This document shows, in pieces, positions 22,697 through 33,212 of a DNA stretch of 64,000 bases. The DNA is taken from positions 744,001 to 808,000 of the forward strand of contig NZ_FMCU01000001.1 in NCBI RefSeq assembly GCF_900091525.1, read 5' to 3'. The notes beneath the pieces were generated by a model. It was not told the origin of the DNA and ran no database searches. It was given only the letters and a program-made list of their open reading frames with translations. Position numbers and translations under genes: made by a program. Numbering within the stretch: the stretch's first letter is position 1; each line of letters begins with the position of its first letter. Source of the stretch: Micromonospora matsumotoense (lineage in GTDB: Bacteria; Actinomycetota; Actinomycetes; Mycobacteriales; Micromonosporaceae).

Positions 22697-24331
22697 TCAC
22701 GGGGCACGCCGATGCAGCCACCGCGTCACCGGTGGCGGGTTCTCCTCCTCGTACGACCGGGCGGCCCGCACGGCGGCGGCCAGCCCGGACCGCTGCCCCC
22801 GACCCACCTGCGGGCTGACGGCCGGGTCCCGGGCCAGGTCACGCAGCAACGCCACGGCCAGGCCGAGCATCACCACCACGAACGGCAGCGCCACCATGAT
22901 CGTCGCCTGTTGCAGGGCGGACAGCCCGCCGGCGAGCAGCAGCGCGCCGGCCACCGCGCCGATCAGCACACCCCAGGTCACCACCAGCAGCCGATGCGGG
23001 CGCAGCGCGCCGCCGGAGGTCAGCGAGCCGAGCACCAGGGACGCCGAGTCGGCACTGGTCACGAAGTAGAGCCCGATGAGGATCATGGCGAGCACGCTGG
23101 TCAACGTCGTCAGCGGCAACACCTCCAGCAGACCGAACAGCGCCTGCTCACTTCCCCTGCCCACGTCCGCGACCAGATCCCGGGTGCCGGTGGCCTGGGC
23201 CCGCAGCGCGCTACCGCCCAGCACCGCGAACCAGATCGCGCTGGCCCCGCTGGGCACGAGCAGCACCCCCACCAGGAACTGTCGGATGGTACGACCCCGG
23301 GAGATCCGGGCGATGAAGGTACCCACGAACGGGGCCCAGGAGATCCACCACGCCCAGTAGAAGATCGTCCAGGCAGCCAGCCAGGACGGATCGGAGAAGG
23401 CGCCGGTCCGGGTGGACATGAAGATCAGGCTGCTCAGATAGTCCCCGACGGAGGCCGGCAGCACCTCCAGCGTGTAGATGGTCGGGCCGACCACGAACAC
23501 GAACGCCATCAACAGTACGGCCAGCATCACGTTGACGGTGGAGAGCCACTTCACCCCCCGGTGCAGGCCGGAGAAGGCGGACAGGACGAAGGCCAGGGTG
23601 AGCGCGCCGATCACGATCAGCTCCACCGCCCTGGTGTCCCGTACGCCTCCCACCAGGTTCAGGCCGGCGGCCACCTGGAGGGCACCGAGCCCCAGACTGG
23701 TCGCCGAACCGAACACGGTGGCGAAGACCGCCAGCAGATCCACGCACCGCCCTGCCAGGCCGTCGGCCCGTGCCCCGAGCAGTGGACGGAAGGCGGCCGA
23801 GACGCGGTTGTCCCGCCCCTTGCGGAAGGTCGAGTAGGCCAGGGCGAGCGCAGCGATCGCGTAGATCCCCCACGGGTGCAGCGTCCAGTGGAAGAGCGTG
23901 TACCGCATCGCCGCCGCCCCGGCGGCCGGCGTCTGCGCCTCGATGCCGGTGCCCGGTGGCGGGGTGGCGTAGTGCTGGATCGGCTCGGCCACCGCGAAGA
24001 AGACCAGGCCGATCCCCATCCCGGCGCTGAACATCATGGCCACCCAGGCCAACGTGCTGAACTCGGGCTCGTCGTCGTCGGCACCCAGCCGGATCCGGCC
24101 GTAGCGGGAGGCCGCGAGCACCACCGCGAGCACCAGGAAGGCATCGGCCGCGACGACGAAGAACCAGCCGAAGGTGCCGATCACCCAGGCGAGTCCGGAC
24201 TCACCGAACGAGGCGAGCGAGTCGCGGGCGGTCACCCCCCAGACCACCACGGCCAGCACGCCACCCAGGCTCAGCGCGAGCACCACCGGATCGGGTCTGC
24301 GGGTCGCCGCCGTCCGTTCCTGTCTTCCCAT
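22697..24331 (-). CDS. BCCT-family betaine/carnitine/choline transporter
   Basis: A 544-residue protein with about 12 transmembrane helices. The family Trp-rich segment is present as TIFYWAWWISWAPFVGTFIARISRGRT divided over helix 8, along with MMFSAGMGIGLVFFAVAEPI and LFHWTLHPWGIYAI. These are the trimethylammonium-binding and sodium-coupling regions of BCCT carriers. The role is uptake of compatible solutes such as glycine betaine. The start is ATG at 24331 with a weak ribosome site; GTG two codons upstream is possible. Single-gene unit. Confidence 0.93.
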   Translation of the reverse strand: MGRQERTAATRRPDPVVLALSLGGVLAVVVWGVTARDSLASFGESGLAWVIGTFGWFFVVAADAFLVLAVVLAASRYGRIRLGADDDEPEFSTLAWVAMMFSAGMGIGLVFFAVAEPIQHYATPPPGTGIEAQTPAAGAAAMRYTLFHWTLHPWGIYAIAALALAYSTFRKGRDNRVSAAFRPLLGARADGLAGRCVDLLAVFATVFGSATSLGLGALQVAAGLNLVGGVRDTRAVELIVIGALTLAFVLSAFSGLHRGVKWLSTVNVMLAVLLMAFVFVVGPTIYTLEVLPASVGDYLSSLIFMSTRTGAFSDPSWLAAWTIFYWAWWISWAPFVGTFIARISRGRTIRQFLVGVLLVPSGASAIWFAVLGGSALRAQATGTRDLVADVGRGSEQALFGLLEVLPLTTLTSVLAMILIGLYFVTSADSASLVLGSLTSGGALRPHRLLVVTWGVLIGAVAGALLLAGGLSALQQATIMVALPFVVVMLGLAVALLRDLARDPAVSPQVGRGQRSGLAAAVRAARSYEEENPPPVTRWLHRRAP

Positions 24332-24373
24332 GGTCACATCGTCTGGCCCCCACCCGGCAGGCGCGACGGATAT

Positions 24374-24470
24374 CGCCACTTCTCACCGCTGCGGAGACCC
24401 CCGCGAGCGGCCACGACCGCCACTCCTCGCCGCTGCTGGGGGGACCGGGGAGAGCGGCCACGACCGCCAC
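24374..24470. repeat. diverged tandem duplication upstream of the BCCT gene
   Basis: Two copies of a roughly 47-bp unit; the 19-mer GAGCGGCCACGACCGCCAC occurs exactly at 24405-24423 and 24452-24470. It occupies the gap between the siderophore-interacting-protein gene and the BCCT gene. No gene is seen there. Confidence 0.5.
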
Positions 24471-24577
24471 GAAGAGCACCGCCGTGGAGACCAGCACTGT
24501 GCCACGACCACACCCGCACCCCGGGCCACCGCCAACCGGCGGGGTGGCACCCGACCGACGAACACCGGTCGGTGGAA

Positions 24578-25411
24578 TCAGCCGACGGTGGCGGCTTCCT
24601 CGGCCTCGACCTGCTGGTTCCAGTCCTGCTTGGTGGAACGCCAGCCCTCGTCGTCCATGCCCTGCCGCCAGTAGCCGGAGATGGACAGCGCCTCCCGGGG
24701 CACCGACCGCTCCACCCGCAACAGCCGCCGCAGCTCCTTGACGAAGGTGGCCTCGCCGTGCACGAAGGCGTGCACCCGACCGGGCGGGAACTCCAGCTCA
24801 CGCACCGCCGCGACCAGTGCCTCGCCGACCGGCCGGTCGCCCCGGTGCAGCCAGGTCAGCGTCATCGCACCGGGACTGCGCAGCGGCTGCTCCTCGGCCC
24901 GGTCGGCGACCTCGACCAGGACGACAGCGAGGGCGCCCTCGGGCAGCCGCTCCACCGCAGCGCCGATCGCCGGCAGCGCACTCTCGTCGCCCACCAGCAG
25001 GTGCCAGTCCGCCGTCGGATCCGGCGCGTACGCCCCACCAGGGCCGACGAACAGCACCTCGTCGCCGGGGCGCAGCCGGGCCGCCCAGGGGCCGGCCAGC
25101 CCCACGTCCCCGTGGTGCACCACGTCGACCGTCATCTCCCCGGCCGCCGCGTCCCAGGCCCGCACGGTGTACGCCCGCAACCGGGGCCACTGCTCGCGGG
25201 GCAGGTCCCGCTTGATCGCCGCCAGGTCCAGCGGCCTCGGCAGGTCCACGCCGGGCGGCGGAAAGACCAGCTTGATGTAGTGGTCGGTGAACTCCCCCAC
25301 GGGCAGCCCGGCCAACTCTTCCCCACCGAGCACGAGCCGCACCAGATGCGGCGTGGGCCGCCCCACCCGTACCACCCGTGCCGACGTAACCAACCTGGAC
25401 CGCTCCGCCAT
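24578..25411 (-). CDS. siderophore-interacting protein (FAD-dependent ferric-siderophore reductase)
   Basis: A 277-residue SIP-family protein. The FAD domain has TPHLVRLVLGG, FTDHYIKLVFPPPG and the RAYTVRAWD motif (RxYT), and the NAD(P)H/SIP domain has FVGPGGAY, LLVGDESALPAIGAAVE and SISGYWRQGMDDEGWR at the C-terminus. It reduces ferric siderophores in the cytosol to release iron. The start at 25411 is only one base from an iron-box-like sequence on the upstream side, which suggests a leaderless or near-leaderless transcript under DtxR/IdeR-type control. Downstream is the BCCT gene across a repeat-bearing gap. Confidence 0.93.
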   Translation of the reverse strand: MAERSRLVTSARVVRVGRPTPHLVRLVLGGEELAGLPVGEFTDHYIKLVFPPPGVDLPRPLDLAAIKRDLPREQWPRLRAYTVRAWDAAAGEMTVDVVHHGDVGLAGPWAARLRPGDEVLFVGPGGAYAPDPTADWHLLVGDESALPAIGAAVERLPEGALAVVLVEVADRAEEQPLRSPGAMTLTWLHRGDRPVGEALVAAVRELEFPPGRVHAFVHGEATFVKELRRLLRVERSVPREALSISGYWRQGMDDEGWRSTKQDWNQQVEAEEAATVG

Positions 25412-25430
25412 ACCGCTAAGGCTACCCTAA
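25412..25430 (-). promoter_or_regulatory. iron-box-like sequence (IdeR/DmdR1 type)
   Basis: Read on the minus strand, 25430..25412 is TTAGGGTAGCCTTAGCGGT. The first half matches the consensus TTAGGTTAGGCTAACCTAA at most positions; the second half is weak. It lies directly at the start of the siderophore-interacting-protein gene, where iron-dependent repression would be expected. Confidence 0.5.
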
Positions 25431-25480
25431 CTTCCCACCCTCCCCCACCCTCCCCCCGCCCTCGCCCGCCCCCGCCGCCT

Positions 25481-25560
25481 GCCCCGCCCCGGTGATCAAG
25501 AGGTTTAGGTCAATTTGAAGATCAACCATGACGCAAACCTCTTGATCACCGGGGCGGGGC
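25481..25560. repeat. 26-bp perfect inverted repeat with GTGATCAAGAGGTTT core
   Basis: The arms at 25481-25506 and 25535-25560 are exact reverse complements over 26 bp, with a 28-bp AT-richer interior. The arms contain GGTGATCAAGAGGTTT. It lies in the gap between the dGTPase stop and the promoter of the siderophore-interacting-protein gene. It would fold into a very stable stem. It could be a terminator or a member of a dispersed palindromic family; I recall similar GATCAAGAGG sequences in Micromonospora intergenic DNA. Confidence 0.65.
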
Positions 25561-25625
25561 GGGGCGGGGCGGGGCGGGGCGGGGCGGGGCGAGGCGGGGC
25601 GAGGCGAGGCGGGGCGGGGCGAGGC
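25551..25625. repeat. (GGGGC/GAGGC) pentamer tandem repeat
   Basis: Fifteen consecutive 5-bp units: eight GGGGC, then a mix of GAGGC and GGGGC. The first two units form the end of the right arm of the 26-bp inverted repeat. The G-rich strand (plus) has many runs of four G and could form G-quadruplexes. Beyond it to 25723 the sequence stays G-rich without a gene. Confidence 0.8.
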
Positions 25626-25723
25626 GAGGGCGGCGGGGCGAGCCAGTCCGGGGCCGGGGGCGGGGGCGGGGCGGGTAAGCAGGGGTGGGGTGAGTCGGGG
25701 CAGGGTGGGGTGGGTGGGAGGGG

Positions 25724-27037
25724 TCAGGTGAGGTGGGTGTGCCAGGTCAGGGCGGCGGGGTCGGTGAGGGAGGCGACCTGGTCGATGATCACGCGGAGGC
25801 GGGCGGGGTCGTCCTCGGCCTCTCGCCACAGGGGGGCGAAGACCGGGTCCAGGGCTTGCGGGGCGCGGTCGGTGAGCGCGGTGACCAGTTCGGTGAGGAC
25901 TTCCCGCTGACGTTGGTAGCGGGTGCGGGCGTCCGGACGGCACATCACGTACCGCCAGGCGATGCCCTTGAGCAGCGCACACTGCGCCCTGATCCGGCGC
26001 GGCACCACCAGGTCGGCGGCGTACCGGTGGTGCGGGCCGGGGCCGAAGCGCTCCCGGGTCGCCCCCACCACGGTCGCCACGAACCGGCCGGTGAGCACGC
26101 TGGTGGTGGCCTTGAGCGCGACCTGCGCCCGGTGGCTGCCGTCGTACCCGGCCAGCGGGGTGAGCACCGGATCGGCGAGCAGTTCGACCAGCACCCCTTC
26201 GAGGTCGGCCGGGGACTCCCCGGAGTAGACGGCGGCCACGTCGACGCAGAGCGCCGCCCGCTCGGCCGGGTCGTCGAGGAGTGGGCGCAGCGAGACGTAG
26301 CCGCCGTGGATGCCGTCCTCGACGTCGTGCACCGAGTACGCCACGTCGTCGGCCCAGTCCATCACCTGCGCCTCCAGGCACCGGCGGGCCCCACCGAACG
26401 GGTCGACGGCAGGCAGGTCGGGGGCGGTGGGGCTGCCGGCGCGTAGCCAGTCGAAGACCGGGCGGTCGTCGCCGTACACGCCGAACTTGCGCAGCCCGGG
26501 GCGGCGCGGCCACGGGTACTTGCTGACCGCGTCGAGCGCGGCCCGGGTGAGGTTGAGCCCGGCGGAACTGCCGTCCGGGGCGAGCACCTTGGCTTCCAGC
26601 CGGGTCAGCACCCGCAGCGTCTGCGCGTTGCCCTCGAAGCCGCCGCAGGACGCGGCGAGCCCGTCCAGGGTGTCCTCGCCGTTGTGCCCGAAGGGCGGGT
26701 GCCCGAGGTCGTGGGCCAGCCCGGCGGCGTCCACCAGATCCGGGTCGCAGCCGAGCCGGGCACCCATCTCCCGGGCGATCTGAGCCACCTCCAGCGAGTG
26801 GGTCAGCCGGGTACGCAGGAAGTCGTCGGTGCCGGCCACGTGCACCTGGGTCTTCGCGGCGAGCCGGCGGAAGGCCGCCGAGTGCAGCACCCGGGCCCGG
26901 TCCCGCTCGTACGGGGACCGGCCGTGGCCGGTGTCCTTCGGCGTCTCCGCGACCCACCGTTGCGCATCGGAGGGCTCCCCGGCGGTGGAGCGCGTCCCGG
27001 CAGTGAAGTGCCCCCCGGCGGCGGGTTCGGCGGGCAT
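25724..27037 (-). CDS. dgt: deoxyguanosinetriphosphate triphosphohydrolase
   Basis: A 437-residue HD-domain dNTPase that hydrolyses dGTP (or dNTPs) to nucleoside and triphosphate. HD-superfamily metal ligands are visible in RTRLTHSLEVAQIAREMG (His), AGLAHDLGHPPFGHNGED (His-Asp) and MDWADDVAYSVHDVEDG (Asp). The N-terminal region RSPYERDRARVLHSAAFRRLAAKTQV is the usual family opening. The start at 27037 lies one base after a 37-codon upstream ORF; longer in-frame starts would overlap that ORF. Likely substrate control of dNTP pools. It ends before a long repeat-rich gap. Confidence 0.93.
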   Translation of the reverse strand: MPAEPAAGGHFTAGTRSTAGEPSDAQRWVAETPKDTGHGRSPYERDRARVLHSAAFRRLAAKTQVHVAGTDDFLRTRLTHSLEVAQIAREMGARLGCDPDLVDAAGLAHDLGHPPFGHNGEDTLDGLAASCGGFEGNAQTLRVLTRLEAKVLAPDGSSAGLNLTRAALDAVSKYPWPRRPGLRKFGVYGDDRPVFDWLRAGSPTAPDLPAVDPFGGARRCLEAQVMDWADDVAYSVHDVEDGIHGGYVSLRPLLDDPAERAALCVDVAAVYSGESPADLEGVLVELLADPVLTPLAGYDGSHRAQVALKATTSVLTGRFVATVVGATRERFGPGPHHRYAADLVVPRRIRAQCALLKGIAWRYVMCRPDARTRYQRQREVLTELVTALTDRAPQALDPVFAPLWREAEDDPARLRVIIDQVASLTDPAALTWHTHLT

Positions 27038-27038
27038 C

Positions 27039-27152
27039 TCAGCCCCGCCGCCGCAGCACGGGGAACTCGTCGCCCCCGGGTCCGGCCAGCATGATCGTGC
27101 CGGTTCCGGGCCGGCCGGCATCGACGGTCACGCTCACCCAGCCGCTGGTCAT
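27039..27152 (-). CDS. 37-residue small protein upstream of dGTPase
   Basis: A short frame with GAAGGGG eight bases before its ATG and a stop one base before the dGTPase start (TGA-G-ATG). The peptide begins MTSGWVSVTVDAGRPGTG, contains a short hydrophobic strand and GPGGDEFPV, and ends in LRRRG. It reads like a small beta-rich protein and its tight spacing suggests co-translation. I recognise no family. Confidence 0.5.
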   Translation of the reverse strand: MTSGWVSVTVDAGRPGTGTIMLAGPGGDEFPVLRRRG

Positions 27153-27277
27153 CCGGCCACCCCTTCACCGTCGTACCCCAAGGTCGCGGGAGAGCCCAGG
27201 TTACGCCGCACCGCGCCGGACAGCGCACGCACCGGCGGCGGCCGGTGGGGCCACCGCCGGGTGACCGTGGCGGGTGG

Positions 27278-29980
<2,703 letters not shown>

Positions 29981-30292
29981 CAGAAGCCTCCCACGCGCGC
30001 CGGAATTGACACTTAACGAAGGTTCAGTTCTGACCTACCCCGGGCCAACCTCCGGCAATCCGGCCTGGTCAGCGTTCGGTGGGCGAAGGTTAAGCGAACA
30101 TCGGGCGGCCTGGGACCGTTCGGTGACAATAGGCACAGCCATCACGACTATCCGCGTTCGCGACGGTTTCTGGGAACGCTTCCATGCGCACGATCACGCA
30201 ATTCCGCTTCCTCGCCGTACTCTTGACGTCGCCGGTCCCGTCAAACCTGACCTTTGCCATATCCCTCGCGAATACACCCCGGGAGCTGCCCC
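29981..30292. other. divergent promoter region between ppdK and the hexosaminidase gene
   Basis: No gene is seen in these 312 bp. The stretch 30120-30260 is AT-richer than its surroundings. It contains the LacI-type pseudo-palindrome listed separately at 30171-30184 and a TTGACG at 30223-30228 on the plus strand that could be a -35 box for the hexosaminidase gene. Confidence 0.5.
30171..30184. promoter_or_regulatory. LacI-family-like operator candidate
   Basis: TGGGAACGCTTCCA has five of seven symmetric base pairs around a central CG, the form of LacI-family operators in actinobacteria (compare the CebR-type TGGGAGCGCTCCCA). It lies about 110 bp upstream of the hexosaminidase start. No regulator gene is nearby. 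Confidence 0.3.
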
Positions 30293-32107
30293 GTGTCGCT
30301 CACCCCACATGCCGGCGTCACCCCCGTCCCCGAGCAGCCAGACCCGGCCGCCGACGTCCCGACCACGGCCGGCCTGACCCCCAGCGAGCCGGCCACGCCC
30401 GACCTGGCCGCGAGCGTGCTGATCACGGCGGAGGAGCCGGCGGCGGCAGTGCTGGCGGGCAGCGCCGCCGAGGCCGCCGACCGGCTGCTCACCCGGCCGA
30501 CGATCGGGCTGGGCGACGTGGTGCCGGCACCCGCGTCGGTCACGCCGCGCCCGGCCGCGAACTTCGTCCTCCCGGCCGACGCGGCGGTACGGGTGAGCGC
30601 CGACCCGGCCGCCCGGGACGTCGCCGCACAGCTCGCGGAGCTGCTGCGCCCCGCCACCGGCCTTCCGCTGCCGGTCACCGACCTGCCCGCCGCCCCGGGC
30701 GCACTGGTGCTGACCCTGGCCGCGACCGCGCCGCGCGGGTCCACGGCGGTGCGGGAGTGGGCGGAGGAGGAGTACCGGCTCGACGTCGACGTCGACGCGG
30801 TACGCATCACCGCCGGCACCGCGAACGGCCTCTTCCACGGCGTACAGACGCTGCGGCAACTGCTGCCGACGGCCGTGGAGAGCCGGACCCCGGTGGCCGA
30901 GCGTTGGGTGGTGCCCGGCGGCACGATCGTCGACCGGCCCCGCTTCCCCTACCGGGGCGCGATGCTCGACGTGGCGCGGCACTTCTTCACCGTCGACGAC
31001 GTGTGCCGGGTGATCGACCACCTGGCCCGGTACAAGCTCAACCACCTGCACCTGCACCTCACTGACGACCAGGGCTGGCGGATCGCCGTCGACTCCTGGC
31101 CCCGGCTGACCGCCGTCGGCGGGAGCACCGGGGTGGGTGGTGGCCCCAGTGCCTGGTACACCGCCGCCGACTACCGGCGCATCGTCGGGTACGCCGCCCG
31201 ACGACACGTCACCGTCGTACCCGAGGTGGACCTGCCCGGCCACACCAACGCGGCGCTGGTCGCCTACCCGGAGCTGGCGCCGGACAAGGTCGCGCCGCCG
31301 CCGTACACCGGCACCGACGTCGGCTTCAGCTACGTCGACCCCACCGACGAGCGGACGTACGACTTCGTCGCCGACGTGCTCGGTGAGGTGGCCGCGCTGA
31401 CTCCCGGGCCGTGGCTGCACATCGGTGGTGACGAGGCGTTCAAGGTCAAGGGTGTGGCGTACACCGGTTTCGTGGAGCGGGTGCAGCGGATCGTCGCCGG
31501 GCTCGGCCGGACCGTGGTCGGGTGGCACCAGATCGCCCCCGCCGGGCAGGTCGACGGACGGGTGCTCCAGTGGTGGGGCACGAACGGCGACGACCCGACC
31601 GTGGCCGAGGCGGTACGGCGGGGCGCCCGGCTGATCCTCTCCCCCGGCAACCACGCATACCTGGACATGAAGTACGCGCCGGACACTCCGCTCGGACACG
31701 ACTGGGCGGGCCTGATCGACGTGCACCGGGCGTACCACTGGGACCCAGCGACCCACCTCGCCGACGTGCCGGCGGAGGCGGTGCTCGGCGTGGAGGCACC
31801 GCTCTGGACCGAGTCGGTGACCTCGTTGACCGAGATCGAGTTCCTGTTCTTCCCGCGCCTGCCTGCCCTCGCCGAGCTGGCCTGGTCCGCGCCGTCGACC
31901 CGGAGCTGGACGGGATTCCGGGAGCGGCTGGCCGGCCAGGGCCCGCGCTGGCACGCCGCCGGCATCACCTTCCACCCGTCCCCGGAGATCCCCTGGCCCG
32001 CCACGTCAGCCGGCGGGCATCTCCCCGGCACCGCAGGAACGTACCGCAATCCCACCCCCCGCCAGCCCTCACCCGGCCGAGACCTCACCGCCCCCGACAC
32101 CCGCTGA
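30293..32107 (+). CDS. beta-N-acetylhexosaminidase, glycoside hydrolase family 20
   Basis: A 604-residue GH20 enzyme that removes terminal GlcNAc/GalNAc from chito-oligosaccharides or glycans. It has the non-catalytic N-terminal GH20b domain (about residues 85-215) and the catalytic barrel: RFPYRGAMLDVARHFF, KLNHLHLHLTDDQGWRI, VVPEVDLPGHTNA, and the catalytic Asp-Glu pair in LHIGGDEAF. Later WWGTNG and GVEAPLWTE complete the pocket. The GTG at 30293 follows CGGGAG; an upstream ATG (30254) has no ribosome site. No signal peptide is seen; the first 80 residues are Ala/Pro/Thr-rich. The enzyme is therefore probably cytosolic, or exported by an unknown route. Confidence 0.93.
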   Translation: MSLTPHAGVTPVPEQPDPAADVPTTAGLTPSEPATPDLAASVLITAEEPAAAVLAGSAAEAADRLLTRPTIGLGDVVPAPASVTPRPAANFVLPADAAVRVSADPAARDVAAQLAELLRPATGLPLPVTDLPAAPGALVLTLAATAPRGSTAVREWAEEEYRLDVDVDAVRITAGTANGLFHGVQTLRQLLPTAVESRTPVAERWVVPGGTIVDRPRFPYRGAMLDVARHFFTVDDVCRVIDHLARYKLNHLHLHLTDDQGWRIAVDSWPRLTAVGGSTGVGGGPSAWYTAADYRRIVGYAARRHVTVVPEVDLPGHTNAALVAYPELAPDKVAPPPYTGTDVGFSYVDPTDERTYDFVADVLGEVAALTPGPWLHIGGDEAFKVKGVAYTGFVERVQRIVAGLGRTVVGWHQIAPAGQVDGRVLQWWGTNGDDPTVAEAVRRGARLILSPGNHAYLDMKYAPDTPLGHDWAGLIDVHRAYHWDPATHLADVPAEAVLGVEAPLWTESVTSLTEIEFLFFPRLPALAELAWSAPSTRSWTGFRERLAGQGPRWHAAGITFHPSPEIPWPATSAGGHLPGTAGTYRNPTPRQPSPGRDLTAPDTR

Positions 32108-32200
32108 CGACCCTGCACTCCCGAACCCGCCGCCCAGCTCCGCCCTGCCAGCTCTCCGGCCCGGCGGGCTCCCCGACACGGCGGGCTCCCCGACACGGCG

Positions 32201-32280
32201 GAGGGTCGACCTGCCGGAGGGTCGACCGGCCGGAGGGTCGACCGGCCGGAGGGTCGACCGGCCGGAGGGTCGACCGGCCG
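32201..32280. repeat. 16-bp tandem repeat, five units
   Basis: GAGGGTCGAC recurs with exact 16-bp spacing at 32201, 32217, 32233, 32249 and 32265. The unit GAGGGTCGACCGGCCG contains two palindromes, GTCGAC and CGGCCG. The first unit junction is slightly different (CTGCCG). Confidence 0.85.
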
Positions 32281-32489
32281 GCCTCCGCACCGACGTCCGA
32301 CCTGGCGGCTCTCCGACCTGTCGACCTGTCGACCACAGCCAGTCACTTCGGGCACAAGGGGCCCATAGATCACATAGAGTGACCGCTCTCCGGCGTCAAT
32401 CGGGGACCTCCGCCGCCCCTCACCCATGAAACCGCCCTGAGCTGCCCATTCTCATCGCTCCCCGGCAACCACCACATACCTCCCTCGCA

Positions 32490-32562
32490 CCCTTTGCTCT
32501 GCTGCCGCATACGCAACAGACACACCAGGTGACCGTCGCGCGGAAGGCAGCAGAGCAAAGGG
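32490..32562. repeat. 17-bp perfect inverted repeat CCCTTTGCTCTGCTGCC
   Basis: The arms at 32490-32506 and 32546-32562 are exact reverse complements; the interior is 39 bp. Arm sequence is AT-richer than the region. It is not next to a stop codon (nearest gene end is 380 bp away), so it is more likely a palindromic element than a plain terminator. Confidence 0.7.
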
Positions 32563-32864
32563 AGTGGAGGGGTCTTGGTGGGGGCGGGTCGTTATGACGC
32601 TGGGTGACCGGATTCGGGGGTGCCGACGGGTGTCGTCAGTGGCGACGATTCGATGACGGATCGGCCCACAGGGGGTGACGGGGACCACCCGCAGGGCGGA
32701 ATCGTCGGCCGGCCGGGGTCGTTACACCTGGTATCCGCGATCGCCCCGGCCGGTCCGCCGACACGGCCCGGGTCCGCCCCAGCGGGCAGCGTGGCGCCAC
32801 CCCCGCCAACGCCGTCAGCCCGGCCAGTAAAGTCCCGCCGCCCGGCCGGCGCAGCCCGCCCGGG

Positions 32865-32918
32865 CCGCTCGGCCCGCACGGCCCGCTCGGCCCGCACAGC
32901 CCGCTCGGCCGGTCGGGC
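32865..32918. repeat. 18-bp tandem repeat, three units
   Basis: CCGCTCGGCCCGCACGGC (32865-32882), a copy with one change (32883-32900) and a diverged third unit (32901-32918). Confidence 0.7.
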
Positions 32919-33091
32919 AACCCGCACGTCACCCAGAACGCACGTCACCCTGACGGCCCCGGTCCGAAAGCGGGCCGCGGAATGCCTGATCCACCGGGTC
33001 GGTTGCACATCCTCGGGTCGGCATCCCCACGATCGCCGGTCCGATCTTCCTCTTCACCTGCCGATGCGGCACGACCGCACCTGCCGATGCG

Positions 33092-33139
33092 ACGCACCTG
33101 CTACGCGGCGCACCTGCGACGCGGCGCACCTGCGACGCG
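33092..33139. repeat. 16-bp tandem repeat, three units
   Basis: GCGCACCTGCGACGCG occurs exactly at 33108-33123 and 33124-33139, with a slightly changed copy at 33092-33107. It lies about 75-120 bp upstream of the C39-like gene, in its promoter or leader. Confidence 0.75.
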
Positions 33140-33212
33140 GCACGACCGCGCGCCGTCCCGCACCCCCTGCGGACCGTGCGGGGACCCCCGAGATGCAGAG
33201 GAGCACGACATC

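Larger units (their letters stand above)
32108..33212. other. 1.1-kb non-coding, repeat-rich region
   Basis: No believable gene. It contains a 16-bp tandem repeat (32201-32280), a 17-bp perfect inverted repeat (32490-32562), an 18-bp tandem repeat (32865-32918) and another 16-bp tandem repeat (33092-33139), listed separately. Open frames through it are Pro/Arg/Ala-rich repeat translations with no ribosome sites. The last part must hold the promoter of the C39-like gene. Confidence 0.55.

Noticed and set aside
22433..25495. 1020-codon open frame on the plus strand opposite dnaG and the BCCT gene
   Set aside because: It is antisense to clear genes, His/Arg/Gly-rich and without family motifs: a shadow of GC-biased third positions. 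The same holds for the long frames at 8505-11246, 27245-30016 and 59520-61829.
27231..27270. GC-rich stem after ppdK as terminator
   Set aside because: Arms overlap with almost no loop and several registers are possible; not convincing.
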